The notes: generated from the sequence alone by a model not told the origin. DNA of 64,000 bases from Mycobacterium cookii (GCF_010727945.1 NZ_AP022569.1:4836001-4900000), one strand, 5' to 3'; counted from the first letter of the stretch, positions 10,301 through 18,620 are shown. Numbers and translations: made by a program.

Positions 10301-10722
10301 TGCCCGGCGCCGCGGACGCCGACATCGCCCAGCGCGACGCCGAGAAGCTGGCCGAGTTGCAGCAGGCCTTCCTGGGCTCCCCGTGGGCCGCGCGGACACC
10401 GGTCGCCGTCGAGGTGCCGTTCGAAATGGCGATCGGCAGCCGGGTGGTGCGTGGCCGCATCGACGCGGTGTTCGCCGAGCCCGACGGTGGCGCAACCGTC
10501 GTGGACTGGAAGACCGGCGAGCGACCGCGCGGCGCGGAAGCCGAACGTCAGGCCGCCATCCAGCTCGGCGTCTACCGACTCGCCTGGGCAGCGCTCAGTG
10601 GCTGCGATGAATCGTTGGTGCGCACCGCTTTTCACTATGTGCGCAGCGGGGCCACCGTCACTCCCGACGCGCTGCCGGATCCCGACGACCTCGCGGCGTT
10701 GTTAGAAAGCGGCGTCGCTTGA
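7339..10722 (+). CDS. adnB: Helicase-nuclease subunit AdnB
   Basis: A 1127-residue UvrD/RecB-type subunit with Walker A AGAGAGKTE, Walker B LLDEYQDT and C-terminal nuclease motif VVDWKTGE. The ATG at 7339 overlaps the adnA stop and is preceded by a strong GGAAGGGGAG ribosome site, so it is preferred over an upstream in-frame start at 7282. Residues about 520-557 are odd: two near-perfect 18-residue repeats rich in Gly, Arg and Thr, encoded by a 54-bp tandem repeat that belongs to a dispersed element. It falls between helicase segments and keeps the frame, so the enzyme should still work. Confidence 0.95.
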   Translation: MTVIAPARYSPAELASALGLFEPTEEQAAVIAAPPGPLVVIAGAGAGKTETMAARVVWLVANGYAEPGQVLGLTFTRKAAGQLLRRVRSRLARLAGTELAVASPSVGEPTGTPLVSTYHAFAGQLLGEYGLLSAGAGQPIEPDTRLLSETEMWQLAFDVVNGYPGELHTDKNPAAVTATVLRLSSQLAEHLVDTGQLSDTHVGLEQLVHTLPAGRYQRDRGPSQWLLRMLATQAERAELVPLIDALHRRMRAEKVMDFGTQMASAARLASAVPQVGEQLRSRYRVVLLDEYQDTGYAQRVMLSALFGGGVDAELALTAVGDPIQSIYGWRGASATNLPRFTTDFPLPDGSPAPALELRTSWRNPPTTLQVANAISADARRRSVAVRALRSRPDAAPGTVRCALLPDVQAERDWVADHLQQRYRQAGADGVAPPTAAVLVRRNADAASMAAALRARGVPVEVVGLAGLLSVPEVADVVAMLRLVADPTAGAAAMRVLTGPRWRLGARDVAALWRRAVAIASPAEPGAAGRRGQTARTGDTAEPGAAGRRGHTARTGDTAEQIAQAAGPQADTAGLADALADPGPATGYSADGYRRIAALAEEVDVLRSHLGHPLPDLVAEVRRLLGVDIEVRAALPAGGWAGAEQLDAFADVVSGYAERATAATESVASVGGLLAYLDAATVVENGLAPAQTVVAPNRVQVLTVHAAKGLEWQVVAVPHLSGGLFPSTGQARTWLTDVAELPPLLRGDRSTQGVHGVPVLDTADVTDQKQLSDKISAHRSQLDQRRLDEERRLLYVAITRAEDTLLLSGHHWAATGIKPRGPSDFLLELKGIIDESAAAGEHCGVVEQWAPEPAAGDPNPLRDRVHEAIWPIDPLGSRRADVERGAALVIAAMSGDESDEIEDPENWAADVDALLDERTRALQPQAHPLPSGLSVSSLVDLARDPEHAAQRLTRRLPTRAEPHALLGNAFHDWVERFYGTERLFDLADLPGAADADIAQRDAEKLAELQQAFLGSPWAARTPVAVEVPFEMAIGSRVVRGRIDAVFAEPDGGATVVDWKTGERPRGAEAERQAAIQLGVYRLAWAALSGCDESLVRTAFHYVRSGATVTPDALPDPDDLAALLESGVA
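8884..9008 (+). repeat. Dispersed 43-bp element with 54-bp tandem repeat inside adnB
   Basis: The core GTGGCGATCGC...GCAGCGGGTCGCC covers 8884-8926. From 8901 a 54-bp unit is repeated (8901-8954 and 8955-9008, two differences seen by eye) and a partial third copy begins at 9009. The same core occurs inverted in uvrD2 (14758-14800) and twice after uvrD2 with the same 54-bp period. The frame of adnB is preserved. Confidence 0.85.
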
Positions 10723-10725
10723 CAG

Positions 10726-11121
10726 TTAAGAGTTGCGGCTGACCTTGAGCGCCGCGGTGACCATCGGAATCTGCAACGGAAGTCGGGCCAGCGCGAAGAT
10801 CCGCATCGGCCACGGCTTACCCCACCACAACCGGACCATGTTCACATTGCCCGGAAAGACCGCAACAAACAGCGCGGCAGCTGCCAGCGCCGCAAGCCGA
10901 CGCGTGCGCCGCACCAGCAGCAGACCGCCGATGCCGACTTCGGCCACACCGGAGGCATAGGTGTAGAACCGCGGGCTTCCCGGAAGCTCGGCGGGGATGA
11001 TCCCGTCGAACGGTTTCGGGGCTAGAAAGTGCAGGGTGCCGACGCCGAGGAGCAGCGCTGCGATGCGGTATGCGCCGGTTTGCCCGGCGTCGCGCGGAGG
11101 ACTGGATGTGATGGCGGTCAT
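10726..11121 (-). CDS. DoxX-family small membrane protein
   Basis: A 131-residue protein with four predicted hydrophobic segments and the DoxX-like motif FVAVFPGNVNM. Family members are inner-membrane proteins linked to redox homeostasis, but this one's role is not known. The start is ATG 11121; longer upstream frame is antisense to the K+ channel gene. It is divergent from that gene (39 bases apart) and convergent with adnB (3 bases apart). A second DoxX-type protein with the related motif FVLVFPGNISQ lies at 45521. Confidence 0.85.
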   Translation of the reverse strand: MTAITSSPPRDAGQTGAYRIAALLLGVGTLHFLAPKPFDGIIPAELPGSPRFYTYASGVAEVGIGGLLLVRRTRRLAALAAAALFVAVFPGNVNMVRLWWGKPWPMRIFALARLPLQIPMVTAALKVSRNS

Positions 11122-11160
11122 GGTTACATTGTGTCGTGCGCCGGGTCCAGCCGATGAAGT

Positions 11161-12228
11161 GTGGTCAAAGTTAGGCGGCGGGGAAGCGATGTCGACGAGC
11201 CGCTGACCGCCCAGCCCGGCTACGCACTGGTCGGCGTGCTGCGTGTTCCCGAGACGCAAGTCAGCCCAATCCGGGCGATCTGGCGCCGGGTGGCGATCGC
11301 GTTGCTCGCCTTGCTCGCCGCGGTGGTCACCGTCTACCTCGGCCGCGGCGGATACACCGATGTCCGGGGCGCGCCGCTGACGTTTCTGGACTGCGTGTAC
11401 TTCGCGACGGTGTCGCTGACGACCGTCGGATACGGCGACCTCACCCCGTACACCGAATTCGCCCGGCTGATCAGCGTCGTGGTGCTCACGCCGCTTCGCA
11501 TTCTCTTCCTTGTCGTCTTGGTCGGCACGACCCTTCAGGTACTCACCGAGCGGTCGCGGCAAGCGTGGAAGATTCAGCGTTGGAGGAGCAGAGTGCGCAA
11601 CCACACCGTCGTCATCGGTTACGGCACCAAGGGCAAGACCGCCGTAGCGGCCATCCTCGAGGACGCGACGGCCAATAAGGACGTCGTCGTCGTCGATTTC
11701 CAGCAAACGGTGCTCGACCATGCCGGGGCCGCCGGGCTGGTCACCGTGCACGGTGACGGCACCAGATCCGATGTGCTGCGGCTGGCCTCGGCGCAGCATG
11801 CGGCCGCGATCATCGTCGCGACTGGTCGCGACGACACCGCCACACTGGTAACCCTCACCGCTCGCGAAGTCGCCCCGGACGCCAAGATCGTGGCGTCGAT
11901 CCGGGAGGCCGAAAACCAGCATCTGCTCAAGCAATCCGGCGCCGATTCGGTGGTGGTGTCCTCGGAGACCGCCGGCCGGCTGCTCGGCGTGGCCATCACC
12001 ACGCCCAGCGTGGTCGAGATGATCGACGACCTGCTGACACCGGCGCACGGATTCGCGATCGCCGAGCGCGAAGTCGAGCGGACCGAGCTCGGCGGTTCGC
12101 CGCGGCATCTGTCCGACATCGTGCTCGGCGTGGTCCGCGACGGTCACCTGTTGCGGGTCGACGCGCCCGAGGTCGACGCCATCGAGGCCGGCGACCGACT
12201 GCTCTATGTCCGCACGACGGGGAAGTAG
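11161..12228 (+). CDS. Potassium channel with RCK/TrkA-N domain
   Basis: A 355-residue two-transmembrane potassium channel. Two hydrophobic helices flank a pore with the selectivity filter TTVGYGD (about residue 88), followed by a Rossmann RCK domain (VVIGYGTKGKTAV, near residue 148) that binds NAD or nucleotide and gates the pore, and a TrkA-C-like end. The start is GTG 11161. Corresponds to Rv3200c by position. nudC follows 10 bases after its stop. Confidence 0.93.
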   Translation: MVKVRRRGSDVDEPLTAQPGYALVGVLRVPETQVSPIRAIWRRVAIALLALLAAVVTVYLGRGGYTDVRGAPLTFLDCVYFATVSLTTVGYGDLTPYTEFARLISVVVLTPLRILFLVVLVGTTLQVLTERSRQAWKIQRWRSRVRNHTVVIGYGTKGKTAVAAILEDATANKDVVVVDFQQTVLDHAGAAGLVTVHGDGTRSDVLRLASAQHAAAIIVATGRDDTATLVTLTAREVAPDAKIVASIREAENQHLLKQSGADSVVVSSETAGRLLGVAITTPSVVEMIDDLLTPAHGFAIAEREVERTELGGSPRHLSDIVLGVVRDGHLLRVDAPEVDAIEAGDRLLYVRTTGK

Positions 12229-12238
12229 GGGCTGCAGC

Positions 12239-13162
12239 GTGGATTTCGAGTTGCACAGCGTTCCGTTGCTGTCGCGCATCGGCGCTGACCGGGCCGATCA
12301 GGTCCGCACCGACACTGATGCCGCAGTCGCCGGGTGGGGGGACGCGGCGCTGCTGCGGCTCGATTCGCGCAACCAGGTCATGGTCGCCGACGGCCGGGTG
12401 CTGCTCGGCAAGGCGAAAGACTTGGCGGACAAGCCGCCGCACGACGCGGTGTTCCTCGGTCGTATCGAGGACGGCCGGCACGTGTGGGCGGTCCGGGCTC
12501 CGCTCGAGGCGTCGGACGATCCGGACCTCACCGCCGAGGTCGCTGATCTGCGTCGCGGCGGCCAGCTGTTTGACGACGTCGGCGCGCAGCTGGTCTCGGC
12601 AGCCGCGGCGCTGCTGAACTGGCACGCCAGCGCGCGGTTCAGCTCGGTGGACGGCTCGCCCACCAAGCCGATCCGGGCGGGCTGGGCGCGGGTCAACCCA
12701 ATCACCGGTCACGAGGAATTTCCGCGCATCGACCCTGCTGTGATCTGTCTGGTGCACGACGGCGGCGACCGCGCGGTGCTGGCCCGGCAGACGGTATGGC
12801 CGGAGCGGATGTATTCGCTGCTGGCCGGTTTCGTCGAGGCCGGCGAATCGTTCGAGACCTGCGTCGCCCGTGAGATTCACGAAGAGATCGGGCTGACCGT
12901 GCGCGACATTCGCTACCTCGGCAGTCAGCCGTGGCCGTTCCCGCGCTCGTTGATGGTCGGCTTCCACGCCGTCGGCGACCCCGACGAACCGTTCGCCTTC
13001 AACGACGGGGAGATCGCCGAGGCCGAGTGGTTCACCCGCGACGAGGTCCGCGCCGCGCTGGCCCTCGGCGACTGGAGCAGCGACTCGGACTCCAGACTGC
13101 TGCTTCCCGGGTCGGTGTCGATCGCCCGGGTGATCATCGAATCGTGGGCGCAGGCTGGCTAA
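12239..13162 (+). CDS. nudC: NAD+ diphosphatase NudC
   Basis: A 307-residue Nudix hydrolase that splits NAD(H) into NMN(H) and AMP and, in bacteria, removes NAD caps from RNA. The Nudix box spans GFVEAGESFETCVAREIHEE and is followed by the NudC signature SQPWPFP. The start is GTG 12239. Where the family usually has a four-cysteine zinc ribbon (before GWARVNPITGHEEFP) this protein has RFSSVDGSPT and no Cys at all, so zinc binding appears lost. It converges on mrx1 with a 4-base overlap. Confidence 0.93.
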   Translation: MDFELHSVPLLSRIGADRADQVRTDTDAAVAGWGDAALLRLDSRNQVMVADGRVLLGKAKDLADKPPHDAVFLGRIEDGRHVWAVRAPLEASDDPDLTAEVADLRRGGQLFDDVGAQLVSAAAALLNWHASARFSSVDGSPTKPIRAGWARVNPITGHEEFPRIDPAVICLVHDGGDRAVLARQTVWPERMYSLLAGFVEAGESFETCVAREIHEEIGLTVRDIRYLGSQPWPFPRSLMVGFHAVGDPDEPFAFNDGEIAEAEWFTRDEVRAALALGDWSSDSDSRLLLPGSVSIARVIIESWAQAG

Positions 13163-13413
13163 CAGGCCAGCTGAGCAAGCTTCGCCTTCACCTCGTTGGG
13201 ACCCGGGTTGGTCAGTGTCGAGCCGTCGGCGAACTTCAGCGTCGGCACCACATGATTGCCGCCGTTGACCGAGCCGACGAATTCCGCAGCCGCGGGATCC
13301 TGCTCGATGTCGACCTCGTCGTAGGCGATACCGGCAGACTTCAACACGGTCTTGAGCCGGTGGCAATAGCCGCACCACTGCGTGCTGTACATGGTCACTA
13401 AGGCGTTACTCAT
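13159..13413 (-). CDS. mrx1: Mycoredoxin Mrx1, glutaredoxin-like
   Basis: An 84-residue glutaredoxin-fold protein with active site WCGYC and the cis-Pro motif HVVPTLKF. Mycoredoxin reduces mycothiol mixed disulfides in actinobacteria. The start is ATG 13413 ([10 protein letters not shown]); a longer open frame upstream is antisense to uvrD2. It is divergent from uvrD2 with 66 bases between starts, which must hold both promoters. Confidence 0.93.
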   Translation of the reverse strand: MSNALVTMYSTQWCGYCHRLKTVLKSAGIAYDEVDIEQDPAAAEFVGSVNGGNHVVPTLKFADGSTLTNPGPNEVKAKLAQLAC

Positions 13414-13479
13414 AGTGCGTTCAACGTACCGCGTGGCGCTGCCCGACGATTGTCGGTGATCACTGCCAAGATGGACGCC

Positions 13480-15630
13480 ATGCCGGTGATCGCAGATTCT
13501 TTGGTCGCCGACCTTGACGACGAGCAGCGCGAGGCCGTGCTGGCTCCCCGCGGGCCGGTCTGCGTGCTGGCCGGTGCGGGCACCGGAAAAACCCGTACGA
13601 TCACCCACCGCATCGCCCAGCTCGTCGCCGCCGGCCACGTCGCTGCGGGGCAGGTGCTGGCGGTGACGTTCACCCAGCGCGCCGCGGGCGAGATGCGTTC
13701 GCGGTTACGGGCTTTGGGCGCGGCCTCGCAGAGCGGTGTCGGCTCGGTGCAGGCGATGACGTTTCACGCCGCCGCGCACCGGCAGCTGCGGTATTTCTGG
13801 CCGCGGGTCGTCGGCGACACCGGCTGGCAGCTGCTGGACACCAAGTTCGCCGTCGTGGCGCGCGGCGCGAACCGCGCCGGCCTGAGCCTGGGCACCGACG
13901 ACGTCCGCGACGTGGCCGGCGAGATCGAGTGGGCCAAAGCGTCGCTGATCTCGCCGGAGCAGTATCCCGAAGCGGTGGCCGCGGTGTCCCGTGATGTCCC
14001 GCTGGACGCCGCGAAGGTCGCCGCGGTGTACGCGGCCTACGAGTCGCTCAAGTCCCGCGGTGACGGTATCGCCCTGCTCGACTTCGACGACCTGCTGCTG
14101 CATACCGCGGCGGCGATCGAGAACGACGCCGCGGTCGCCGACGAGTTCCGGAACCGTTACCGCTGCTTCGTCGTCGACGAATACCAGGACGTGACGCCGC
14201 TGCAGCAGCGGGTGCTGTCGGCGTGGCTGGGCGATCGTGACGACCTGACCGTCGTCGGCGACGCCAACCAGACCATTTACTCGTTCACCGGGGCCTCCCC
14301 GCGTTACCTGCTGGACTTCTCGCGGCGCTTCCCGGACGCCGCCGTGGTGCGCCTGGAACGCGACTACCGATCGACGCCGCAGGTGGTGTCGCTGGCCAAC
14401 CGGGTGATCGCCGCCGCGCGGGGCCGGGTGGCCGGCAGCAAGCTGCATCTGGTCGGCCAGCGCGACCCCGGTCCCGAGCCGACGTTCCGCGAGTATTCCG
14501 ACGAGGTCGCCGAAGCCGCCGCGGTCGCGAAGTCGATCAAAGGGCTGGTCGAAGCGGGCACGCCGGCGTCAGAGGTCGCGGTGCTCTACCGGATCAACGC
14601 CCAGTCGGAGGTCTACGAAGAGGCGTTGACCGAGGCCGGCGTCGCGTATCAGGTCCGCGGCGGCGAGGGGTTTTTCAGTCGTCAGGAGATCCGGCAGGCC
14701 CTGCTCGCGCTGCAGCGCGCCGCCAACCGTGACGTCGACGGCCCGCTGCCTGATGGCGGCGACCCGCTTCGCCCGGCTTCGCCGGGCTCGCGATCGCCGC
14801 TGCCGGAGGTGGTCCGGGGGCTGCTCGAGCCGCTCGGTCTCACTGCCGAGCCGCCCACCGGTGTGCGGGCCCGTGAGCGGTGGGAAGCCTTGGCGGCGCT
14901 GGCCGAACTGGTCGACGAGGAAGTCGAGCACCGGCCGACGCTGGAGTTGCCCGAGCTGCTGGCCGAGTTGCGGACCCGCGCTGATTCCCGCCACCCACCG
15001 GTCGTACAGGGCGTCACGCTGGCCTCGCTGCACGCCGCCAAGGGTTTGGAATGGGACGCGGTCTTCCTGGTCGGGCTGACCGACGGCACCCTGCCGATCT
15101 CGCACGCATTGGCCCATGGCGCGGAGAGCGAAGCCGTCGAAGAGGAGCGCCGGCTGCTCTACGTCGGAATCACCAGGGCCCGAATGCATTTGGCGCTCAG
15201 CTGGGCGCTCTCGCGTAACCCCGGCGGCCGGCAGAGCCGCAAGTCGTCTCGTTTCCTCAACGGCCTATCGCCGCAGACGCAGTCTGACCCCACGCCCAAA
15301 GGCTCACGACGAAATCGGGGACCGGCGTCACGCTGCCGGATCTGCAACAACCAGCTGACCACGCCGGCGGCGATCATGTTGCGCCGCTGCGAGACCTGCG
15401 CCGCCGACATCGACGACGAGCTGCTGCTGCAGCTCAAGGACTGGCGGCTGCGCACTGCCAAGGAGATGAACGTTCCGGCCTACGTCGTGTTCACCGACAA
15501 CACGCTGATCGCCATCGCCGAGCTGCTGCCCACCGACGATACCGCGCTGGTCGCCATCCCCGGCATCGGTGCCCGCAAGCTTGAGCAGTTCGGCCCGGAC
15601 GTGCTCGACCTGGTCCGCGGCCGGGGTTAA
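13480..15630 (+). CDS. uvrD2: ATP-dependent DNA helicase UvrD2
   Basis: A 716-residue superfamily 1 helicase with Walker [17 protein letters not shown] Walker B, a four-cysteine motif (CRICNN and CETC) and a C-terminal HRDC domain ([16 protein letters not shown]). UvrD2 is reported to be essential in M. tuberculosis. The start ATG 13480 is chosen because the family begins just before [13 protein letters not shown]; 13450 and 13471 are possible. Residues about 426-441 ([17 protein letters not shown]) are encoded by an inverted copy of the dispersed 43-bp element and are absent from the M. tuberculosis protein as I recall it. Confidence 0.94.
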   Translation: MPVIADSLVADLDDEQREAVLAPRGPVCVLAGAGTGKTRTITHRIAQLVAAGHVAAGQVLAVTFTQRAAGEMRSRLRALGAASQSGVGSVQAMTFHAAAHRQLRYFWPRVVGDTGWQLLDTKFAVVARGANRAGLSLGTDDVRDVAGEIEWAKASLISPEQYPEAVAAVSRDVPLDAAKVAAVYAAYESLKSRGDGIALLDFDDLLLHTAAAIENDAAVADEFRNRYRCFVVDEYQDVTPLQQRVLSAWLGDRDDLTVVGDANQTIYSFTGASPRYLLDFSRRFPDAAVVRLERDYRSTPQVVSLANRVIAAARGRVAGSKLHLVGQRDPGPEPTFREYSDEVAEAAAVAKSIKGLVEAGTPASEVAVLYRINAQSEVYEEALTEAGVAYQVRGGEGFFSRQEIRQALLALQRAANRDVDGPLPDGGDPLRPASPGSRSPLPEVVRGLLEPLGLTAEPPTGVRARERWEALAALAELVDEEVEHRPTLELPELLAELRTRADSRHPPVVQGVTLASLHAAKGLEWDAVFLVGLTDGTLPISHALAHGAESEAVEEERRLLYVGITRARMHLALSWALSRNPGGRQSRKSSRFLNGLSPQTQSDPTPKGSRRNRGPASRCRICNNQLTTPAAIMLRRCETCAADIDDELLLQLKDWRLRTAKEMNVPAYVVFTDNTLIAIAELLPTDDTALVAIPGIGARKLEQFGPDVLDLVRGRG
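14758..14800 (-). repeat. Dispersed 43-bp element, inverted, inside uvrD2
   Basis: GGCGACCCGCTTCGCCCGGC onward is the reverse complement of the element in adnB and after uvrD2, with only a few differences. It adds about 14-17 Pro/Ser/Gly/Arg-rich residues to UvrD2 without shifting the frame. Confidence 0.85.
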
Positions 15631-15636
15631 AAGCCC

Positions 15637-15733
15637 GTGGCGATTGCCAGCGCGGCGAAGCCGGGTGCAGCGGGTCGCCACCATAAGCCCGTGGCGATCG
15701 CCAACGCGGCGAAGCCGGGTGCAGCGGGTCGCA
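15637..15733 (+). repeat. Two tandem copies of the 43-bp element after uvrD2
   Basis: Copy A is 15637-15679 and copy B 15691-15733, exactly 54 bp apart. The intervening bases (CACCATAAGCC) recur after copy B. It lies between the uvrD2 stop and the whiB7 promoter. The 54-bp period matches that in adnB and resembles mycobacterial MIRU-type minisatellites in size. Confidence 0.88.
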
Positions 15734-15750
15734 ACCATAAGCCCAGCTCA

Positions 15751-15787
15751 GAAAATCGCTTGCGGCGTCTCGCTGCTACGATTTAAC
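15751..15787 (+). promoter_or_regulatory. Candidate WhiB7-autoregulated promoter
   Basis: An AT-rich AAAAT at 15752-15756 is followed after three bases (CGC) by TTGCGG at 15760, which fits the known WhiB7 promoter layout of an AT-rich block 3 bp upstream of the -35. The -10 is unclear: TACGAT at 15777 is too close, and TTTAAC at 15782 is near 16-bp spacing. Confidence 0.55.
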
Positions 15788-15833
15788 CTCGAAGCGCATT
15801 TTTCGCATGCCTAGACGAGAGGGGGGAGTCACG

Positions 15834-15983
15834 ATGATCACCGTCAACGCCTTCGGCGTATGCCCGACCGGCAACGCTGGCTCCCGCCATGCTGCCCATG
15901 CCGCGGCCGCCGCCTCGGCGGCTGCGCACAAGCGCATCGCCGCCGCGACCGACCGTCCGTGGATCGGGGCATTACCTAGGTAA
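15834..15983 (+). CDS. whiB7 leader peptide (uORF)
   Basis: A 49-codon frame from ATG 15834 (MITVNAFGVCPTGNAGSRHA...) to TAA 15981, preceded by the purine-rich GAGAGGGGGGAG ribosome site. It is followed by a strong hairpin at 16004-16049 and then whiB7. This is the arrangement described for mycobacterial whiB7, where stalled translation of the leader by ribosome-targeting drugs lets transcription pass the terminator. The Ala-rich centre (about residues 20-31) is conspicuous. Its coding status is inferred from the ribosome site and the context. Confidence 0.7.
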   Translation: MITVNAFGVCPTGNAGSRHAAHAAAAASAAAHKRIAAATDRPWIGALPR

Positions 15984-16003
15984 TCAGCCCGCTCTCAAGC
16001 CAA

Positions 16004-16049
16004 TTGGCCACGGACCCGAAGTCACCAGGATCCGTGGCCAAAGTCTTTT
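16004..16049 (+). terminator. whiB7 leader attenuator hairpin
   Basis: Perfect 11-bp arms: TTGGCCACGGA at 16004-16014 and TCCGTGGCCAA at 16031-16041, with a 16-base loop, then AGTCTTTT. It sits 20 bases after the uORF stop and about 70 bases before the whiB7 start. This fits an intrinsic terminator in the leader. Confidence 0.75.
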
Positions 16050-16117
16050 GGTCGACAAGCCGCCACTGGTCCGCAACACCGCAACACGCCCGCCAGACCA
16101 GGAAGCAGGTGAACGAC

Positions 16118-16381
16118 ATGTCGACGGAAACAGACCCCGACGATCAGCAGCCGGAAATACCGTGTCATGTCAGCGATCCCGACCTGTGGTTCGCTGACAG
16201 TCCGTCGGATCTAGAACTCGCCAAAGCGCTTTGCGCCGACTGCCCGATTCGTCGAGCCTGCCTGTCGGCGGCGCTGGAACGCGCTGAGCCGTGGGGGGTG
16301 TGGGGCGGCGAGATCCTCGACCGCGGCAGCGTGGTCAGCTACAAGAGGCCGCGCGGACGTCCCCGCAAGGTCGCCGCCTAG
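16118..16381 (+). CDS. whiB7: Transcriptional regulator WhiB7
   Basis: An 87-residue Wbl-family iron-sulfur regulator of intrinsic antibiotic resistance. The four [4Fe-4S] cysteines are in PCHVSDPDLW and LCADCPIRRAC, followed by the sigma-interaction turn GVWGGE and the AT-hook RGRPRK that reads AT-rich promoter DNA. The start is ATG 16118; the frame extends upstream but runs through the attenuator hairpin. It converges on the ABC1-family gene with 3 bases between. Confidence 0.95.
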   Translation: MSTETDPDDQQPEIPCHVSDPDLWFADSPSDLELAKALCADCPIRRACLSAALERAEPWGVWGGEILDRGSVVSYKRPRGRPRKVAA

Positions 16382-16384
16382 TCG

Positions 16385-17728
16385 TCAGACAGCCGCGGCG
16401 TCGGGGTCGGCGAAGCCGGGAACCAGCTCGTTGGACAGCGCCTGGGTCGGCACGTGCGCGTCCAGTTGGCACAGGATCGCCATCGACGAGGCGAGCACCC
16501 GCATCGGGATCGCCAGCTTGGGCGGCAGATCCATCTGTCGCGCTGTCTTGATCTGGGCCACACCCTGGTTCAGCTGACGATATGTCATGCGCTGCAACCA
16601 CTTACGTGTGTAGTGAAAGACCTCGACCTCCACCGGTTCGACATACTGGCGCAGCATCTCGTCGATGTCGCGCACCGACACCTGCTGGCCCTTCTGGATG
16701 AAGCCGACCTTCTCCATCGTCGGCAACACCTGGTCGTAGTTCTTGTCGCGGGCCAGCCGGATCGTCGCGCCGAGCTCGACCGGGAATCCGCCGGGCAGCG
16801 GGGCCACCGCGCCGAAGTCGATGACGCCCATCCGCCCGTCGGGCAACAGCATGAAGTTGCCCGGGTGGGCGTCGCCGTGGATCATCTCCAGCCGGCGTGG
16901 TGAGTCGAAGATGAACGCGGCCAGCCGGGTGCCCAACAGGTCGCGCTGTTCGACGGTGCCGCTGCGGATGATGTCGGACATCGGGATGCCGTCGATCCAT
17001 TCCTGGATCACGACTTTGGGCGCGCTGGCCACCACGTGGGGGACGAGGAAGTGTGGGTCGCCGGCGTAGGCTTTCGCGAACGCGCGCTGGTTGTTGGCTT
17101 CCAGCCGATAGTCCAGCTCCATTTCGGTCCGCTCGATCAGCTCGTCGACGACGCCTTGCACGTCGACGCCGGGTGCGAGCTGCTTGACCACCCCGATCAT
17201 GCGTCGCATGGTCTTCAAGTCGGCCCGCAACGCTTCGTCGGCGCCGGGGTATTGGATCTTGACGGCGACCTCGCGTCCGTCCGACCACACCGCTTTGTGA
17301 ACCTGGCCGATGCTGGCCGAGGCGACCGGGGTGTCGTTGAATTCGGAGAACCGCTGGCGCCACTTGGTGCCCAGCTGGGCGTCGAGCACCCGGTGCACCT
17401 TGTCGGCGGGCAGCGGCGGCGCGTCCTTTTGCAGCTTGGTGAGCGCTTCACGGTAGGGCTCGCCGAACTCCTCGGGAATCGCGGCTTCCATCACCGACAA
17501 CGCCTGGCCGACTTTCATCGCGCCGCCCTTGAGCTCGCCGAGAACGGTGAAAAGCTGCTTGGCCGCCTTCTCCATCAGCTCGGCATTGACCTCGTCTTGC
17601 GACCGACCGGCCAGCCGCTTGCCGAACCCGAGCGCCGTGCGGCCGGCGATGCCACCTGCCAGGCCTGCTAGCTTCGCGTTGCGTGCGGCGCCTCCGCGCT
17701 TGATGTCTGCCACCTCACCATCATCCAT
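16385..17728 (-). CDS. ABC1/UbiB (AarF-like) atypical kinase
   Basis: A 447-residue ABC1-family protein with the KxGQ motif (MKVGQALS near residue 67), Ala-rich loop ASASIGQVH, VAVKIQYPG lysine, catalytic HGDAHPGN and metal-binding IDFG. Such atypical kinases/ATPases act in quinone or lipid metabolism in other organisms; the mycobacterial substrate is unknown. It is the Rv3197 equivalent, and in M. tuberculosis that gene also converges on whiB7. It lies 43 bases downstream of the ThiF-like gene on the same strand. Confidence 0.92.
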   Translation of the reverse strand: MDDGEVADIKRGGAARNAKLAGLAGGIAGRTALGFGKRLAGRSQDEVNAELMEKAAKQLFTVLGELKGGAMKVGQALSVMEAAIPEEFGEPYREALTKLQKDAPPLPADKVHRVLDAQLGTKWRQRFSEFNDTPVASASIGQVHKAVWSDGREVAVKIQYPGADEALRADLKTMRRMIGVVKQLAPGVDVQGVVDELIERTEMELDYRLEANNQRAFAKAYAGDPHFLVPHVVASAPKVVIQEWIDGIPMSDIIRSGTVEQRDLLGTRLAAFIFDSPRRLEMIHGDAHPGNFMLLPDGRMGVIDFGAVAPLPGGFPVELGATIRLARDKNYDQVLPTMEKVGFIQKGQQVSVRDIDEMLRQYVEPVEVEVFHYTRKWLQRMTYRQLNQGVAQIKTARQMDLPPKLAIPMRVLASSMAILCQLDAHVPTQALSNELVPGFADPDAAAV

Positions 17729-17771
17729 GACCGGTGGCCACTTGCCCCCACCGATCTGGCAACTGGTGCTG

Positions 17772-18620
17772 TCAGCACGAACACAGCGGATGCCTGGGCC
17801 ATTGCCGCGCCACGATCGAGCCGGCGTGGACGTCGAACTCCAGTGTGGCGTTCAGCGCCTGCGGCGGCGCGGGATCCGAGCCCCGTACCGCGCCGATCAC
17901 CCGGTTGACCTGGCTGAGTGCCAGCGCCGCGGTGGCCAGTACGGTCGCGCGATCGGCCACGCCGACGGTGTCGCGGAGCTGCGCGGCCACGGCGGGCCAC
18001 GCCGCGTCACGGTCCCTGCGGTGCAGGTCCGCGCAGCCCAGGCAGCTCGTGACACCAGGGACGACGAGTGGGCCGACCAGGCCGGTGCCGTCGCGAACCC
18101 GGACCGCGAGGTGCGCGACGCCGTTGGCGTGCAGATCGCGCAGCATCCGCGGGTCGGTGACCAGGTTGTCGGCCAACACCACCAGGTCGGCCTCGGCGGC
18201 GGTCACCGCCGCGTGCCGCTGGCTGCTGTGCTTCACGCGTGCACCTGAGCAGCGCAGGCCGTCCAGTAGCAGCTCCGACAGCGGGCCACGGCCGTGCACC
18301 CGGATCGACGCCGACCGGGCAGGTCTTTGCCGGCGACCCCGCGTGGCGACCCCCGCTGTCACCAGCTGCCCGACCAGGTCCCGCAATTCACCGTCATTCA
18401 GGCCGTCGGCCTGACGTTGCAGCTCGCTCATCGGGACCGGCGAATGCATGGCCCGCAGCAGTGTCGCCAGGCCGGTGGCGGTCAATCCGCGCGGCGGCCG
18501 GATCAGCACGGCGCGGCGCGGACTCCAGCCCACCTGCACGGCGCCGTCGGGTCGCAGCAGTACGGGGAGCGCCGGGTCCAGTGCGTACAGCGACGGCATG
18601 GGCTGCGCCATCTGAGGCAC
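17772..18620 (-). CDS. ThiF/cyclodehydratase-like protein
   Basis: A 282-residue protein resembling the E1-like or cyclodehydratase proteins of the ThiF group. A CLGC motif (about residue 195) and the C-terminal HPLCSC can form a four-Cys zinc site, while a clear ATP-binding GxGxxG is missing. It corresponds to Rv3196 by order. An alternative start is 18608 (MAQPMPS). Pieces of this gene recur at 20426-20564 and 21802-21846, showing that the locus was duplicated. No cognate small substrate peptide is evident nearby. Confidence 0.82.
   Translation of the reverse strand: MPQMAQPMPSLYALDPALPVLLRPDGAVQVGWSPRRAVLIRPPRGLTATGLATLLRAMHSPVPMSELQRQADGLNDGELRDLVGQLVTAGVATRGRRQRPARSASIRVHGRGPLSELLLDGLRCSGARVKHSSQRHAAVTAAEADLVVLADNLVTDPRMLRDLHANGVAHLAVRVRDGTGLVGPLVVPGVTSCLGCADLHRRDRDAAWPAVAAQLRDTVGVADRATVLATAALALSQVNRVIGAVRGSDPAPPQALNATLEFDVHAGSIVARQWPRHPLCSC

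Noticed and set aside
11996..13378. 460-codon minus-strand frame opposite the K+ channel 3' end and nudC
   Set aside because: Overlaps several supported genes and has no domain.
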